From contig NZ_JADNRC010000007.1 of NCBI RefSeq assembly GCF_015594725.1, forward strand, positions 208,441 through 272,440: a stretch of DNA of 64,000 nucleotides, read 5' to 3'. Positions within the stretch are counted from its first letter, which is position 1. Each line of letters begins with the position of its first letter. Positions 54,689 to 63,232 of the stretch are shown piece by piece. Origin of the DNA: Flavobacterium sp. ALJ2 (GTDB taxonomy: Bacteria; Bacteroidota; Bacteroidia; Flavobacteriales; Flavobacteriaceae). Under the pieces are notes generated by a model, which saw only the letters and a list, made by a program, of their open reading frames with translations, was not told the origin of the DNA and did no database searches. The position numbers and the translations under genes were made by a program.

Positions 54689-56392
54689 ATGGAATATCTG
54701 ATTAAAATTGCAAAAAGTAACCCCCATTATGAAAAATTAGAAAAAGCAATTAAAGACCTACTTCAGTTTATTGAGGCAGGAGCGGTTTACGTGTCAAATA
54801 GTGGCAATAATAATGTAGTTGTAGTAACATTTATTCTCAAAGAAAATTGTAGTCAGGATGGAGATGTTTTAGAAGAAACTGCATTCAAGGTTATAAAGTT
54901 ATATCCTGGTTTTGTTTTTAAATTTATTAATTCTAAATGGGCTGATTATGGATTTAGAAAAGGAAAACTATTTTTTATACAACATTGCACTTATAAAGAA
55001 TTGGTTTATTTTGAGCCAAATTCAAAAGTATTCTATCCAAGGGTAGATACTTCGAGACATTTATTTAAAAAAGCCAAAAGACGATTTAATATAGATATTG
55101 AATCAGCTGTGGTAATATTTCGCAATGTATCAATTTATAGAAGAAGTAATAAGAGTGTAGATACAGCCTTTGCAATGCATCAAACTTTGCGTTACATCTT
55201 TATATGTGCTTCAGAGTTTCTTATGCCAGAATTTATTAGTTCTACCTGTTTATTGGTACACTATGATTATGTTATTGATTTTGCACCCACATTTAAAACC
55301 ATATTAAATAAAGATATTCAGGAAGATAATGAAATCTTAATTATGTTAAATACGGCTTATAACAGTATACAGCAAAATCTTGATATGGAAGCTATAGATT
55401 TTGCATTGATAGATAGGGCAAAAGCTAAAATTGAATTAATGCAAAGAGAAATTAACAGACTCTTTCATGAACATATAAAGTTATGCAAGCAAAAAGTAAG
55501 AGAATTAAATAATCAGGATTTTTTAGGAAGATCTATTTTTAATAATAGAATTCAGTCTAATTACATCATGGATGACGCATTCTCAAGGATAAGTAACGTA
55601 ATTACGGAATCTTTTAAGAAAACAAGAGCAATATATTGTTTTGGATACACTACAACTCATGAAAATAATACAGACAAAAGTGCAAATTACAGCAAACAAC
55701 TTCCTAATTATCATTTTTATTTACTGGTACTCAATTTAGAACATATCGAAGATGGAGTAACATTGTTGGAAAGTCTAATACAAGAAAAGTTTGAAGGTAA
55801 GTATAAAGTGACTATTCTTAATCATAGTATTAATTATTTGCGAAAGAAAAATCATATTCAGAAATATTTTTTTAATGCAATTATATTAAATGGTCTTCTG
55901 ATATATAATAACTCTTCATTTTTTGTTTATTCTAAAACTTTTGTATTAGAAAGGCAGATAGATTTTGTGAAAAGTTTTTATGATAGCAAAATGTTACTGG
56001 GACAGCAATTTCTTAGTCTTGGGCAAAATTGCTTCAATGATAATTCGGGTGCAATAAAAAATGATTTTTTGCATAAGGCGATGAAGCAAATTGCAATTGC
56101 ACATATTCATTTATTTTTGGGGTATCATACAGGAAGGTTTTCATTGAGTTGCTTATTCTCGTTATTGAAATATATACAGGAAATTGAGTTTCCTTTTGAT
56201 TTTGTAGATGAAAAAGATAATCCAATCTACCAATTTAGAACTGTAAGTACAGAAATAGTGAAACAAAAAAATACGCAAACTATTGCTATAGAATGCAGTA
56301 AACTACTGGAAGAAAAATGTATTACTTTTTTTGAGCAAGCTACGAAAATAGCCGAAAAAGAATTTAAAAGACTAGAGAATGAGAGCAAGTAA
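54689..56392 (+). CDS. Large protein, possibly two nucleotidyltransferase-HEPN-like units in tandem
   Basis: A 567-residue soluble protein without a close relative that I can name. The C-terminal part (about 425-560) looks like a HEPN helical domain (FLHKAMKQIAIAHIHLFLGYHTGR, 460-483), and about 315-405 resembles a degenerate minimal nucleotidyltransferase (CFGYTTTHENN, YHFYLLVLNLE, FFNAIILNGLLIYN). The N-terminal half seems to repeat this order: strands VYVSNSGNNNVVVVTFIL (33-50) and LFFIQHCTYKELVYF, then a HEPN-like helix FAMHQTLRYIFICASEFL (161-178). The NT Asp residues and HEPN RxxxxH motif are not evident. Divergent from an S24 repressor. The fold assignment is inference. Confidence 0.5.
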   Translation: MEYLIKIAKSNPHYEKLEKAIKDLLQFIEAGAVYVSNSGNNNVVVVTFILKENCSQDGDVLEETAFKVIKLYPGFVFKFINSKWADYGFRKGKLFFIQHCTYKELVYFEPNSKVFYPRVDTSRHLFKKAKRRFNIDIESAVVIFRNVSIYRRSNKSVDTAFAMHQTLRYIFICASEFLMPEFISSTCLLVHYDYVIDFAPTFKTILNKDIQEDNEILIMLNTAYNSIQQNLDMEAIDFALIDRAKAKIELMQREINRLFHEHIKLCKQKVRELNNQDFLGRSIFNNRIQSNYIMDDAFSRISNVITESFKKTRAIYCFGYTTTHENNTDKSANYSKQLPNYHFYLLVLNLEHIEDGVTLLESLIQEKFEGKYKVTILNHSINYLRKKNHIQKYFFNAIILNGLLIYNNSSFFVYSKTFVLERQIDFVKSFYDSKMLLGQQFLSLGQNCFNDNSGAIKNDFLHKAMKQIAIAHIHLFLGYHTGRFSLSCLFSLLKYIQEIEFPFDFVDEKDNPIYQFRTVSTEIVKQKNTQTIAIECSKLLEEKCITFFEQATKIAEKEFKRLENESK

Positions 56393-56483
56393 TATTCTTG
56401 AAGCTTTGTGTTTAAAGGTTTCTGATAAATATTTATAGTAGCTAATGACTTTATCTGTAATTATAAATTACAATTGGACCAGT

Positions 56484-57488
56484 TTAATTACCTACACTAT
56501 TGCGTTTTGGACGTTTCATTTTTAATCTTATCGGTTGGGGTATAAAGCAAATGAGAAGATGTGCGCGTTTCCATCGATAACATTTTTGAAAAAAGCACAT
56601 TGCTACAAATATGAATACAGCCGTTCCAACAGCCACCTGAAAAGGGTAGGCTAGTACGTTTTTTTGAGGAATAATCATCGGGACAAGGGCAATTGCACAT
56701 GCAGGGGCAAAAGGTTTTTCGATGATTTCAAAGAATACAAAAAGACATGAAAATAGTAGTAATACAGTATATACTAGAGGTAAACCCAATAGTATATGAA
56801 GATAATATTGAAAGATAGTTCCTAAAACACCAGCAGTTACCATTATCAAAAAAACCTGAACAGGTCGATTGCGAAAACCTGCGGAAGATGAACTAAACTC
56901 TATAAACATCACCACCAACGGAGGTACTATAAAATATACTTGACCGGTAAATACTGGAATTACAGCTATGAGTAGTAACCAAATAAATAACTTGATCCAA
57001 TGCTTTGGATGATGAATAGCACTCTTTTTTATATTTGAAGGGATTGTTTTGCGTAATCTGTTTTTTTCAAGAAGCCACTGTCCGGTAATAACTAAAATAC
57101 TCATAACAAAAACGGAAGCTGGATAAACCAAAGAATGAGTTCCCATTAACACAGGCAACATTGCAGCAGATGTTATGGGAATTAATGTGGTACGTGTAAT
57201 AATGAGACAGAGGGAAGTAAAGGCAAATGAAATTGCAATATTTACCAGCAATGGAAACGGAGAATAACGAACAAGCAGGATTCCGAAAACGGCACAAACA
57301 GTCATTAGTATAATTAGCATTGGTCTGCTTACAGTCCATGTTTTTTTATCTATAACCCATAAGCCAAGAACTAAAGCCGCCATTTCGGGAAATAAAACTT
57401 CTTTTTCATCTAGCCATTCCGAAACGCTGATCATCAATCCGATCATGAGGAGTGCAAATAAGTACCGGATTAATTTATGTTTGTTCAT
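56484..57488 (-). CDS. Multi-pass membrane protein, 334 aa
   Basis: About nine or ten hydrophobic segments spread over the whole length, for example YLFALLMIGLMISVSEWL, MAALVLGLWVI, LVNIAISFAFTSLCLIITR, HWIKLFIWLLLIAVIPVF, VFLIMVTAGVLGTIFQYY and AVGTAVFIFVAMCFF. The short motif TSAAMLPVLMGTHSLVYP and CAIALVPMIIPQ hint at an HPP-like or FUSC-like transporter, but I cannot assign it. It ends in a basic tail (RLKMKRPKRNSVGN). It converges with the 567-residue gene and has no co-directional partner. Confidence 0.7.
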   Translation of the reverse strand: MNKHKLIRYLFALLMIGLMISVSEWLDEKEVLFPEMAALVLGLWVIDKKTWTVSRPMLIILMTVCAVFGILLVRYSPFPLLVNIAISFAFTSLCLIITRTTLIPITSAAMLPVLMGTHSLVYPASVFVMSILVITGQWLLEKNRLRKTIPSNIKKSAIHHPKHWIKLFIWLLLIAVIPVFTGQVYFIVPPLVVMFIEFSSSSAGFRNRPVQVFLIMVTAGVLGTIFQYYLHILLGLPLVYTVLLLFSCLFVFFEIIEKPFAPACAIALVPMIIPQKNVLAYPFQVAVGTAVFIFVAMCFFQKCYRWKRAHLLICFIPQPIRLKMKRPKRNSVGN

Positions 57489-57981
57489 TTAGAGTCGTTA
57501 TAATAAGAAACGGTATTGTTTATATACAAAATTAAGGATATCATCATAGGAGAACAATGGACAAATATGGATATTGCCTAGACAGATCTGCTTATTGATT
57601 AGCTAAATTGGACTCAGTTATTCCTCAAAAATTAGGTGCTATTTGGATTTAATTTTGGCTATTATTTTTAGTATTCTTGTTTAGAAACCATTCTCCGAAT
57701 TATTCGATTTTATTATATTTGATTAATAAAACACTAGCTTTATGCTTGTAAAAGAATGCAGTAGCATAAGTGTAAAAAGTTGGATAAAAACGAGTAGTGA
57801 GTTTGTATTAGGCTAAAAGGTGGTTTTATTTTCTAAAGTAATTATCATTAAATTTCTTTTGCCTTATTGTATAAAAAAGTGTAATAATAATGTCTAAGGG
57901 GAATGATTTACCTAATTGCTGTTATTTTGCCTATTTTTGATGAATAAATATATTTTTATTTCTCATTTTAATAGCAACTAT
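57489..57981. other. Gap of about 490 bp with a promoter box
   Basis: No gene recognised. TATTTTTG (57932-57939) is an exact -7-type box on the plus strand and would start transcription after the alternative starts at 57916 and 57940, supporting ATG 57982 for the next gene. Confidence 0.45.
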
Positions 57982-58164
57982 ATGTTTGGACAAAATAAAG
58001 TTGAAGCAAAAAAAAGGCAACGATCAGTAAATAATTGTATTAAGTCTGTTGATAATTTAAGCTTAGAAGTTGCATTTGAGTTAGCAAAGCATGTTTCATT
58101 AAATAAAAAATTTTCTACAGCGATACTTGATGTTTCAGGAGCTATTAAATGGAAATTAGGATAA
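57982..58164 (+). CDS. Small hypothetical protein, 60 aa
   Basis: From ATG 57982: MFGQNKVEAKKRQRSVNNCI... The frame is open further upstream, to ATG 57940 and TTG 57916, but these precede the predicted transcription start. It is basic at the start, helical, without leader or membrane part. It lies 34 bp before the hydroxyisourate hydrolase gene and may be co-transcribed with it. Function unknown. Confidence 0.45.
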   Translation: MFGQNKVEAKKRQRSVNNCIKSVDNLSLEVAFELAKHVSLNKKFSTAILDVSGAIKWKLG

Positions 58165-58198
58165 TAACAAAATAATTATAATTTTAAAAAAAATAAAA

Positions 58199-58606
58199 AT
58201 GAAAAAAATAATTGCAGTTCTAACTTTTATGATGTTTTCAACATTGATGTTTGCACAAGAAAATAGTTTTCAACTTTCAACCCATATTTTAGACATATCT
58301 AAAGGAATGCCTGTAAGTAATGTTTCTATTAAGTTAGAGCAATATAATGAAAAAACTAAAACATGGTTTTTTATTGAGGAGAAGAAAACAGATGTTAATG
58401 GAAGAATAACAGATTTCCTAAACTCAAAAAAATCTAATATAGGAATTTATAAGCTGATTTTTTTTACAAGTGATTATTTTAAAAAGAGCAATGTAGAGAG
58501 TTTTTATCCATTTATAGAAGTCGTATTTCAAATTAACGACCAGAAACATTATCACGTTCCGATAACACTTTCTGCATTTGGGTATTCAACTTATAGAGGT
58601 AATTAA
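58199..58606 (+). CDS. uraH: 5-Hydroxyisourate hydrolase, exported
   Basis: Transthyretin-fold enzyme that hydrolyses 5-hydroxyisourate from urate oxidation to OHCU. It has 135 residues including a signal peptide (MKKIIAVLTFMMFSTLMFAQ). All family marks are present: LSTHILDISKGMPV with His29, DVNGRI with Arg69, HYHVPITLSAFGYS with His119 and the C-terminal YRGN (usually YRGS). The export signal means periplasmic action, which is known for some bacterial members. No urate oxidase or other purine-degradation gene is in view. Followed by a hairpin and tRNA-Glu on the other strand. Confidence 0.9.
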   Translation: MKKIIAVLTFMMFSTLMFAQENSFQLSTHILDISKGMPVSNVSIKLEQYNEKTKTWFFIEEKKTDVNGRITDFLNSKKSNIGIYKLIFFTSDYFKKSNVESFYPFIEVVFQINDQKHYHVPITLSAFGYSTYRGN

Positions 58607-58627
58607 AATAGATAAATTTACAGAATA

Positions 58628-58658
58628 AAAAAAGCTTCAGAAAATCTGAAGCTTTTTT
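58628..58658. terminator. Terminator shared by uraH and tRNA-Glu
   Basis: AAAAAAGCTTCAGA / TCTGAAGCTTTTTT, a 14-bp stem around AAA. It lies 22 bp after uraH and 8 bp beyond the tRNA 3' end. One of a family of related hairpins in this region. Confidence 0.88.
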
Positions 58659-58666
58659 GTTTTTAG

Positions 58667-58738
58667 TAGCCCGTAGCGGAATCGAACCGCTCTTACATGG
58701 ATGAAAACCATGCGTCCTAACCGATAGACGAACGGGCC
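58667..58738 (-). tRNA. tRNA-Glu (anticodon TTC)
   Basis: On the minus strand a full cloverleaf of 72 bases: acceptor GGCCCGT pairing with ACGGGCT (one G-U), anticodon arm CATGG-TTTTCAT-CCATG giving anticodon TTC, and T arm AGCGG-TTCGATT-CCGCT. The discriminator is A; the next bases are CTA, so CCA is not encoded. Confidence 0.95.
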
Positions 58739-58740
58739 TA

Positions 58741-59288
58741 CTTTTCTAATGCGGGTGCAAAATTATAACTAATTTTAAGATATGCAAGTAAGATTTAAAA
58801 AAACTTTTTTAGTTATTCAGGAAATATAATATTCAGAAATAATCGGTTGTAAATAGATTGAATTAATCAAGGTGTATTTATTTGATTAATAGCGGTTTGT
58901 TTTTCTTGAGAAAAGAAGGTAAAGAAGATTTTGTTCTTTTAATGTTAAAAAGATAATTTTATTAAAATTAAAAATCATTTGTTTTGAAAGAATAATCTTT
59001 CTGTTTTATATTAGTCTTTTTTAGAAGATGCCCACTATTCGAAGGGTTTTAATGAGATGCTGTGCTACTATTCTCGGCTTCGTTCCTGTAATTTTAATCA
59101 AGTAAGCAATATTTGTATTCTCTAAACGGAGTAACAAAGCACCTAAAGCAAAAAAACTCCAGATCCCTCTGAAGCTTTTGTCTTAGTAGCTGGTAATATA
59201 AAATGTATGACCATTTATTGAAGATTGTTAAAGGATAGTTTAAGATTTTATTTTAACAAAGACTTCGCGGTAGGGTGTCCTTCTTTTT
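58741..59288. other. Gap of about 550 bp with a worn tRNA-type terminator
   Basis: No gene recognised. A degraded member of the hairpin family sits at 59154-59180 (AAAAACTCCAGA...TCTGAAGCTTTT), followed by TTAGTAGC, the same sequence that follows the hairpin at tRNA-Glu. A less AT-rich patch (about 59030-59150) looks like decayed sequence of unknown origin. Confidence 0.5.
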
Positions 59289-60500
59289 TTATCGAATTAA
59301 TTTTATATATGCGCTATAGACATCATCCTTAAGAGAAGTTCGCATATAATATACTATTTCTTCTTTATCTTTTAAATTGTATTCAATTAAACCAGCGTCA
59401 CAATAATAATAAAACAAGTTATCATCATCAGGAAATTCAATGTTTGAAATAGGTAAAGTTGTTAATTTTATTTCCAATACTATTTCACCATTCGTTAAGT
59501 CTAGTTTAAAAAGTTTTCCTTTACGAGTATATCCCCAAAGAGTATCATCATGCTCGGTAATATATTCGATAGTATCATCTTTAAAATCAGTTTTCCATAG
59601 CTGAGTTCCTGTTTTTGAATCAACAGCATATACAGAAGAAACGGTAGAACCTTGTGCTGCAAAATATACCTTTTTGTCTTTGCTGAATATACGTTCCTTA
59701 ATATTATATTGATTTTCATCTAATTTAAATTGCCATAAAACATCTAGTTGGTTAGGGCTTAAGGCAAAAAGTACATCTTTTTCATTTGCTATAAATACAT
59801 TCTCACCATCTGTTACAGGTTTTCCATGCATAGGTTCTTCAAAACTTTTTTGGTTAAGAACTTTCCCTGTATTAGCATCAAAACTATACACATTCGAGGC
59901 GCTTTGGGTAAAAATTTTGTTGTCAAAAAAGAGCACCGGAATGTCATTATTTGGGGAATCTAGCTTGTAGCTCCATGATAAACTGCCATCTTTTATATTA
60001 AGGGCATATAGGTTACTGCTTTGATCTTGATTTTGAGCAGTTATATACAGTTTTCCGCCATTTATAATTGGAGTTTGATCTTTTAGAATAATTTGATCTG
60101 TAATGTTACCTAATCTTGATTTCCAAAAAGCATCGCCAGTTTGGTTATCTATTGCGAAAATCTCACCGTTTATAAATGGAACGTACACAACTCCATCATG
60201 TAGTGTTACTTTATTTGCACACATTTCAGTATTAGAATCTGTAGCTTTTACAGTCCAATTAATATCTTCAGAGTCGAAATCATATGAAAAAACAGAACCG
60301 TCGTAATCATAAAGTAGGATTGCTTCATCATCTAATTCAACTTTTTGAAGCGGATTTATAACCTTATTAGTGACTGCTTCATTAGGAAGTAAATTATCAT
60401 TAGAATAATTCGTTTTGTCTGGTTTAGAAGTGGTTGTAATTTGCCCAAACATATTTATAATAGTAAATACAAATAAAATAGTTATTAGTTTTTTTTTCAT
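59289..60500 (-). CDS. Exported PQQ-type beta-propeller protein
   Basis: A 403-residue protein with signal peptide (MKKKLITILFVFTIINMFGQ). Repeats of about 40 residues follow the PQQ/BamB pattern: IFAIDNQTGDAFWKSRL, LYALNIKDGSLSWSYKL, VYSFDANTGKVLNQ, LFALSPNQLDVLWQFKL, VYAVDSKTGTQLWKTDF and LFKLDLTNGEIVLEIKL. This should give a seven- or eight-bladed propeller. Residues that bind the PQQ cofactor cannot be confirmed, so a binding or scaffold role is as likely as dehydrogenase activity. Lacks a lipobox, unlike BamB. Flanked by two hairpins of the tRNA-linked family. Confidence 0.8.
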   Translation of the reverse strand: MKKKLITILFVFTIINMFGQITTTSKPDKTNYSNDNLLPNEAVTNKVINPLQKVELDDEAILLYDYDGSVFSYDFDSEDINWTVKATDSNTEMCANKVTLHDGVVYVPFINGEIFAIDNQTGDAFWKSRLGNITDQIILKDQTPIINGGKLYITAQNQDQSSNLYALNIKDGSLSWSYKLDSPNNDIPVLFFDNKIFTQSASNVYSFDANTGKVLNQKSFEEPMHGKPVTDGENVFIANEKDVLFALSPNQLDVLWQFKLDENQYNIKERIFSKDKKVYFAAQGSTVSSVYAVDSKTGTQLWKTDFKDDTIEYITEHDDTLWGYTRKGKLFKLDLTNGEIVLEIKLTTLPISNIEFPDDDNLFYYYCDAGLIEYNLKDKEEIVYYMRTSLKDDVYSAYIKLIR

Positions 60501-60827
60501 TTTTAAAATTTTAGTTTGATAATTTGGTTTCTTTTTCAGTACTATAAAATTACACTTTTAAAAGAACTGATGCTGCCATCTTCTTTCATAACTATATTAG
60601 TTACTCCGCTCTCCAAAGTGTTCTTATGAAATGCAGGCTAATGTTTCCTGACTTTGCACTCATAACCTAAAAGAAGAAGAAACGCCTATATAAAGTACAA
60701 ATATCTATTTTAATAAATTAAAACAAACAACAAAGCTCCAGATTTCTCTGAAGCTTTGTTTTAGTAGCCCTTACGGGACAATTCTCCGAATCGTTTTGTG
60801 GATGATTTAAGAATCTTGTATTAAGTT
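60501..60827. other. Gap of about 330 bp
   Basis: Apart from the hairpin and tRNA-like tail at 60729-60805 I see no gene. A run near 60585-60660 is less AT-rich than its surroundings and looks like decayed sequence. Confidence 0.4.
60729..60805. repeat. tRNA-linked terminator copy with a decayed tRNA-Glu-like tail
   Basis: AACAAAGCTCCAGA / TCTGAAGCTTTGTT (60729-60760, one mismatch), then TTAGTAGCCC exactly as at the 3' end of tRNA-Glu. After 29 bp comes GGATGA; the tRNA has the same motif, in its anticodon region, after 26 bp. No cloverleaf remains. The hairpin probably still ends the gene at 60828. Confidence 0.6.
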
Positions 60828-61382
60828 TTAGAAAAAGAAATAACCAACAGATAATTGAAATACTCCGTTTTTATTTTTAATAGAAGAACCTTCTAAATTA
60901 TTAATATCAGTTAATCCCAAATTATATCTTGCACCAAAATTAAGCCCGTTGTCAAGTTTGTAGCCTACGCCAAAATTAACACCAAAATCAAAAGTATTAA
61001 ACGAATCTTTTACGTTTGTCTTTTCATTTTTAGCAGCAAGTAAAAAACCTATTTGCGGTCCGGCTTCAACACTCAATCCTTTTGTTAAATAATATTTTCC
61101 CATTAAAGGAATGTTCAGATAACTCAAGGCAATTGTATTATCATTGAAACTATATCCCTGACCAGAATACATTAATTCAGGTTGAAAAGAAAATTTATCT
61201 GAAATGGGAATTTCTGATAAAACACCAAAATTAAATGATGTTACGACATCAATATTTTTGGTTTTATCTCCGCTGATATTTGCAAAGTTTAAACCTCCTT
61301 TAACACCAAATTTAATTTTTTGGGCATTAACATTTGTGAATCCTAAAACTGTAATAACAGCTAGCAATAAAATTTTTTTCAT
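60828..61382 (-). CDS. Outer-membrane beta-barrel protein, PorT-like
   Basis: A 184-residue protein with signal peptide (MKKILLLAVITVLGFTNVNAQ). The start of the mature part, KIKFGVKGGLNFANISGD, and further strands FNFGVLSEIPISDKFSFQPELMYSGQGYSF, YLNIPLMGKYYLTKGLSVEAGPQIGFLL and FGVNFGVGYKLDNGLNFGARYNLGL are those of the 'porin family/PorT' eight-stranded barrel, ending in QLSVGYFFF. Function unspecified; common in many copies in Bacteroidetes. It is 88 bp downstream of the AraC regulator. Confidence 0.85.
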   Translation of the reverse strand: MKKILLLAVITVLGFTNVNAQKIKFGVKGGLNFANISGDKTKNIDVVTSFNFGVLSEIPISDKFSFQPELMYSGQGYSFNDNTIALSYLNIPLMGKYYLTKGLSVEAGPQIGFLLAAKNEKTNVKDSFNTFDFGVNFGVGYKLDNGLNFGARYNLGLTDINNLEGSSIKNKNGVFQLSVGYFFF

Positions 61383-61470
61383 AAAATGTGATTTGAATTA
61401 TTTAAGTGCAAAATTGGTATAAGAAAAACTAGAAAAGGTTTCAAAAGCTTAAAAATGTATAAAATGGTAC

Positions 61471-62607
61471 TTATTTGCTGGTATTTTTATATTTATTTGG
61501 TGTCTGACCAGTAACTTTTTTAAAGGCTTTATAAAAAGTCGTTTTTGAAGTAAACCCAGATTCTAATCCCATTGTCAACAAATTATAGTTTTCATATTCA
61601 AAATTTGAGATCATTTCCTTGACAGCTTCAACCCGATAGTTATTTATGTAATTAGCAAAATTGTCTCCTGTTATTGTGTTTATAATTTGTGAAACATATC
61701 CCGCGCTTATGCCTAGTTTTTCAGCGACCTTTTCTCTGTTTAATGTACTATCGGTATAAATGTGCTGCTCTTTGCAAAGAAGTTCTAGTTTTTTAAAATA
61801 AAGATTATCTGCGGTGATAGATTCCCTATATTCTTCTGGTGTATTATTTTCTACAATTTGCAGATTGGTATACGAAATAGCTAGATCTGTATTTAGAAAA
61901 TTATAAACAGCATCTTTGTTTTTGGCCAGTTTATATTTGTAAATGCCTATATAAGCTGTCCAGTGAATTATAAATGTTGCTGATAAAGCCAGGATGCTCA
62001 TAGTAGCAGAAATATCAAATTGAAGAAATAAGCCGGCTAGAGCGGTAATAAGAAAAGCGAATACTAATGAAGAAATAATTGTTAATAAAGTAATTATCCA
62101 TTTTTTTTCCTGTGAATCTTTTAAGTGTCTTATCATAAAATAAGAGTAAAGTAGTAGGAAAGGGATGAATGTAACGGCTAAAACAAGATGGACCAGACCA
62201 AGTATATTGATTAGATCAATGCCTGACTCAGGAATAGTATAAATTCCTGCAACATGATCAAGATCTTGTGTAATATTAAGAACAGCGGAATAGGCAAATG
62301 GAATAAGACACAAATAGATTTTTTGTTTGCATTTTACAGTATCATCGATCCGGTTTATAATAAACAGGAATAGGAAAGCAGGTATTAGAAATATCCACTC
62401 GATGTGGTCAATAAAGCGTAGAAAAGGATAGGGAGTAAATGCATCTTCAATCTCAAAAACATGATTCAGTAAAATAATTGAAAGTGTAAATAGTAAGAAG
62501 GCCAGATATTTATTTGAATTACTATTGAATAAGGAAGACTTTAAAATAATTAAGCCTAAGACTATTCCCTGAAAAATCGCAATATTTAAGAGTGTTGTAT
62601 AAATCAA
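61471..62607 (-). CDS. Membrane-anchored AraC-family regulator
   Basis: A 378-residue protein. The N-terminal 225 residues form about seven membrane helices (IFQGIVLGLIILKSSLF, YLAFLLFTLSIILLNHVFE, WIFLIPAFLFLFIINR, ...). The C-terminal about 100 residues are an AraC double HTH: REKVAEKLGISAGYVSQIINTITGDNFANYINNYRVEAVKEMI, then LTMGLESGFTSKTTFYKAFKKVTGQTPNKYKN. This is a Bacteroidetes one-component design for sensing through the membrane. The beta-barrel gene downstream is a possible target. Ligand unknown. Confidence 0.88.
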   Translation of the reverse strand: MIYTTLLNIAIFQGIVLGLIILKSSLFNSNSNKYLAFLLFTLSIILLNHVFEIEDAFTPYPFLRFIDHIEWIFLIPAFLFLFIINRIDDTVKCKQKIYLCLIPFAYSAVLNITQDLDHVAGIYTIPESGIDLINILGLVHLVLAVTFIPFLLLYSYFMIRHLKDSQEKKWIITLLTIISSLVFAFLITALAGLFLQFDISATMSILALSATFIIHWTAYIGIYKYKLAKNKDAVYNFLNTDLAISYTNLQIVENNTPEEYRESITADNLYFKKLELLCKEQHIYTDSTLNREKVAEKLGISAGYVSQIINTITGDNFANYINNYRVEAVKEMISNFEYENYNLLTMGLESGFTSKTTFYKAFKKVTGQTPNKYKNTSK

Positions 62608-62862
62608 TTTTTTTAGTATAAAAGTTGGTTTAAGATTTTTTCGGGATATTATTGTAATTAGTCATTTTTCTAAAAATGTAATTTATTTCATTAGAATTGA
62701 CAAAACGAATTTATATTAATACAGAAGATTTTCTTAAGGGATTAAGAAATGATTAACTAAAATGACCTCCTCCCCCGAAGAATTCTCATGCAAGTTGAGC
62801 GTATGCCTCCAGACTTGACTCCCGCAATCTGAATTGTATATTGTTTTGTAAATGATATAAAC

Positions 62863-62900
62863 AACAAAGCTTCAGATTTCTCTGAAGCTTTGTTTTAGTA
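62863..62900. terminator. tRNA-linked terminator copy near 62.9 kb
   Basis: AACAAAGCTTCAGA / TCTGAAGCTTTGTT, a perfect 14-bp stem around TTTC, followed by TTAGTAG. It is almost identical to the copy at 60729, but no gene ends at it and the sequence beyond TAGTAG is not tRNA-like. Confidence 0.7.
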
Positions 62901-63164
62901 GTGTAGGAACTATTCTGTCTCGTCCTAAAATAAGTTTCCATAATTTCTATATTTTAAATCAATTATGGGACACCGATTGGGGATCGCCTAGCAAGCGTCT
63001 GCAAGAGATTCCTAAACTTTGTGACGAAATTAAATAGGACAACTTCATTTCCTAATACTTCATAAAGTTCTCTTAGTTTAAGCCCGAATCTGTACGCTAT
63101 ACTATTTTAAATGTATTTTCCTAAAAATAAATAAAAAATAAATAAAAATATCACGTATATTTCC

Positions 63165-63172
63165 TACTTTTG
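63165..63172 (+). promoter_or_regulatory. -7 box of the LRR gene promoter
   Basis: TACTTTTG, an exact TAnnTTTG match, about 60 bp before the ATG at 63233. Confidence 0.5.
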
Positions 63173-63232
63173 TTAAATTAACATTTTATAACCAAGTATA
63201 ACATCAAACAACTAGATTTAAACACTTGAACT

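Larger units (their letters stand above)
62608..63232. other. Gap of about 625 bp upstream of the LRR gene
   Basis: No intact gene. It includes two less AT-rich patches (about 62764-62830 and 62960-63025) with the look of decayed genes, the hairpin at 62863-62894, and an AT-rich promoter region with a short tandem of aaataaat units (about 63125-63148). Confidence 0.45.

Noticed and set aside
53704..56392. Prophage remnant
   Set aside because: The S24 repressor is phage-like, but there is no integrase, structural or lysis gene on either side within the window.
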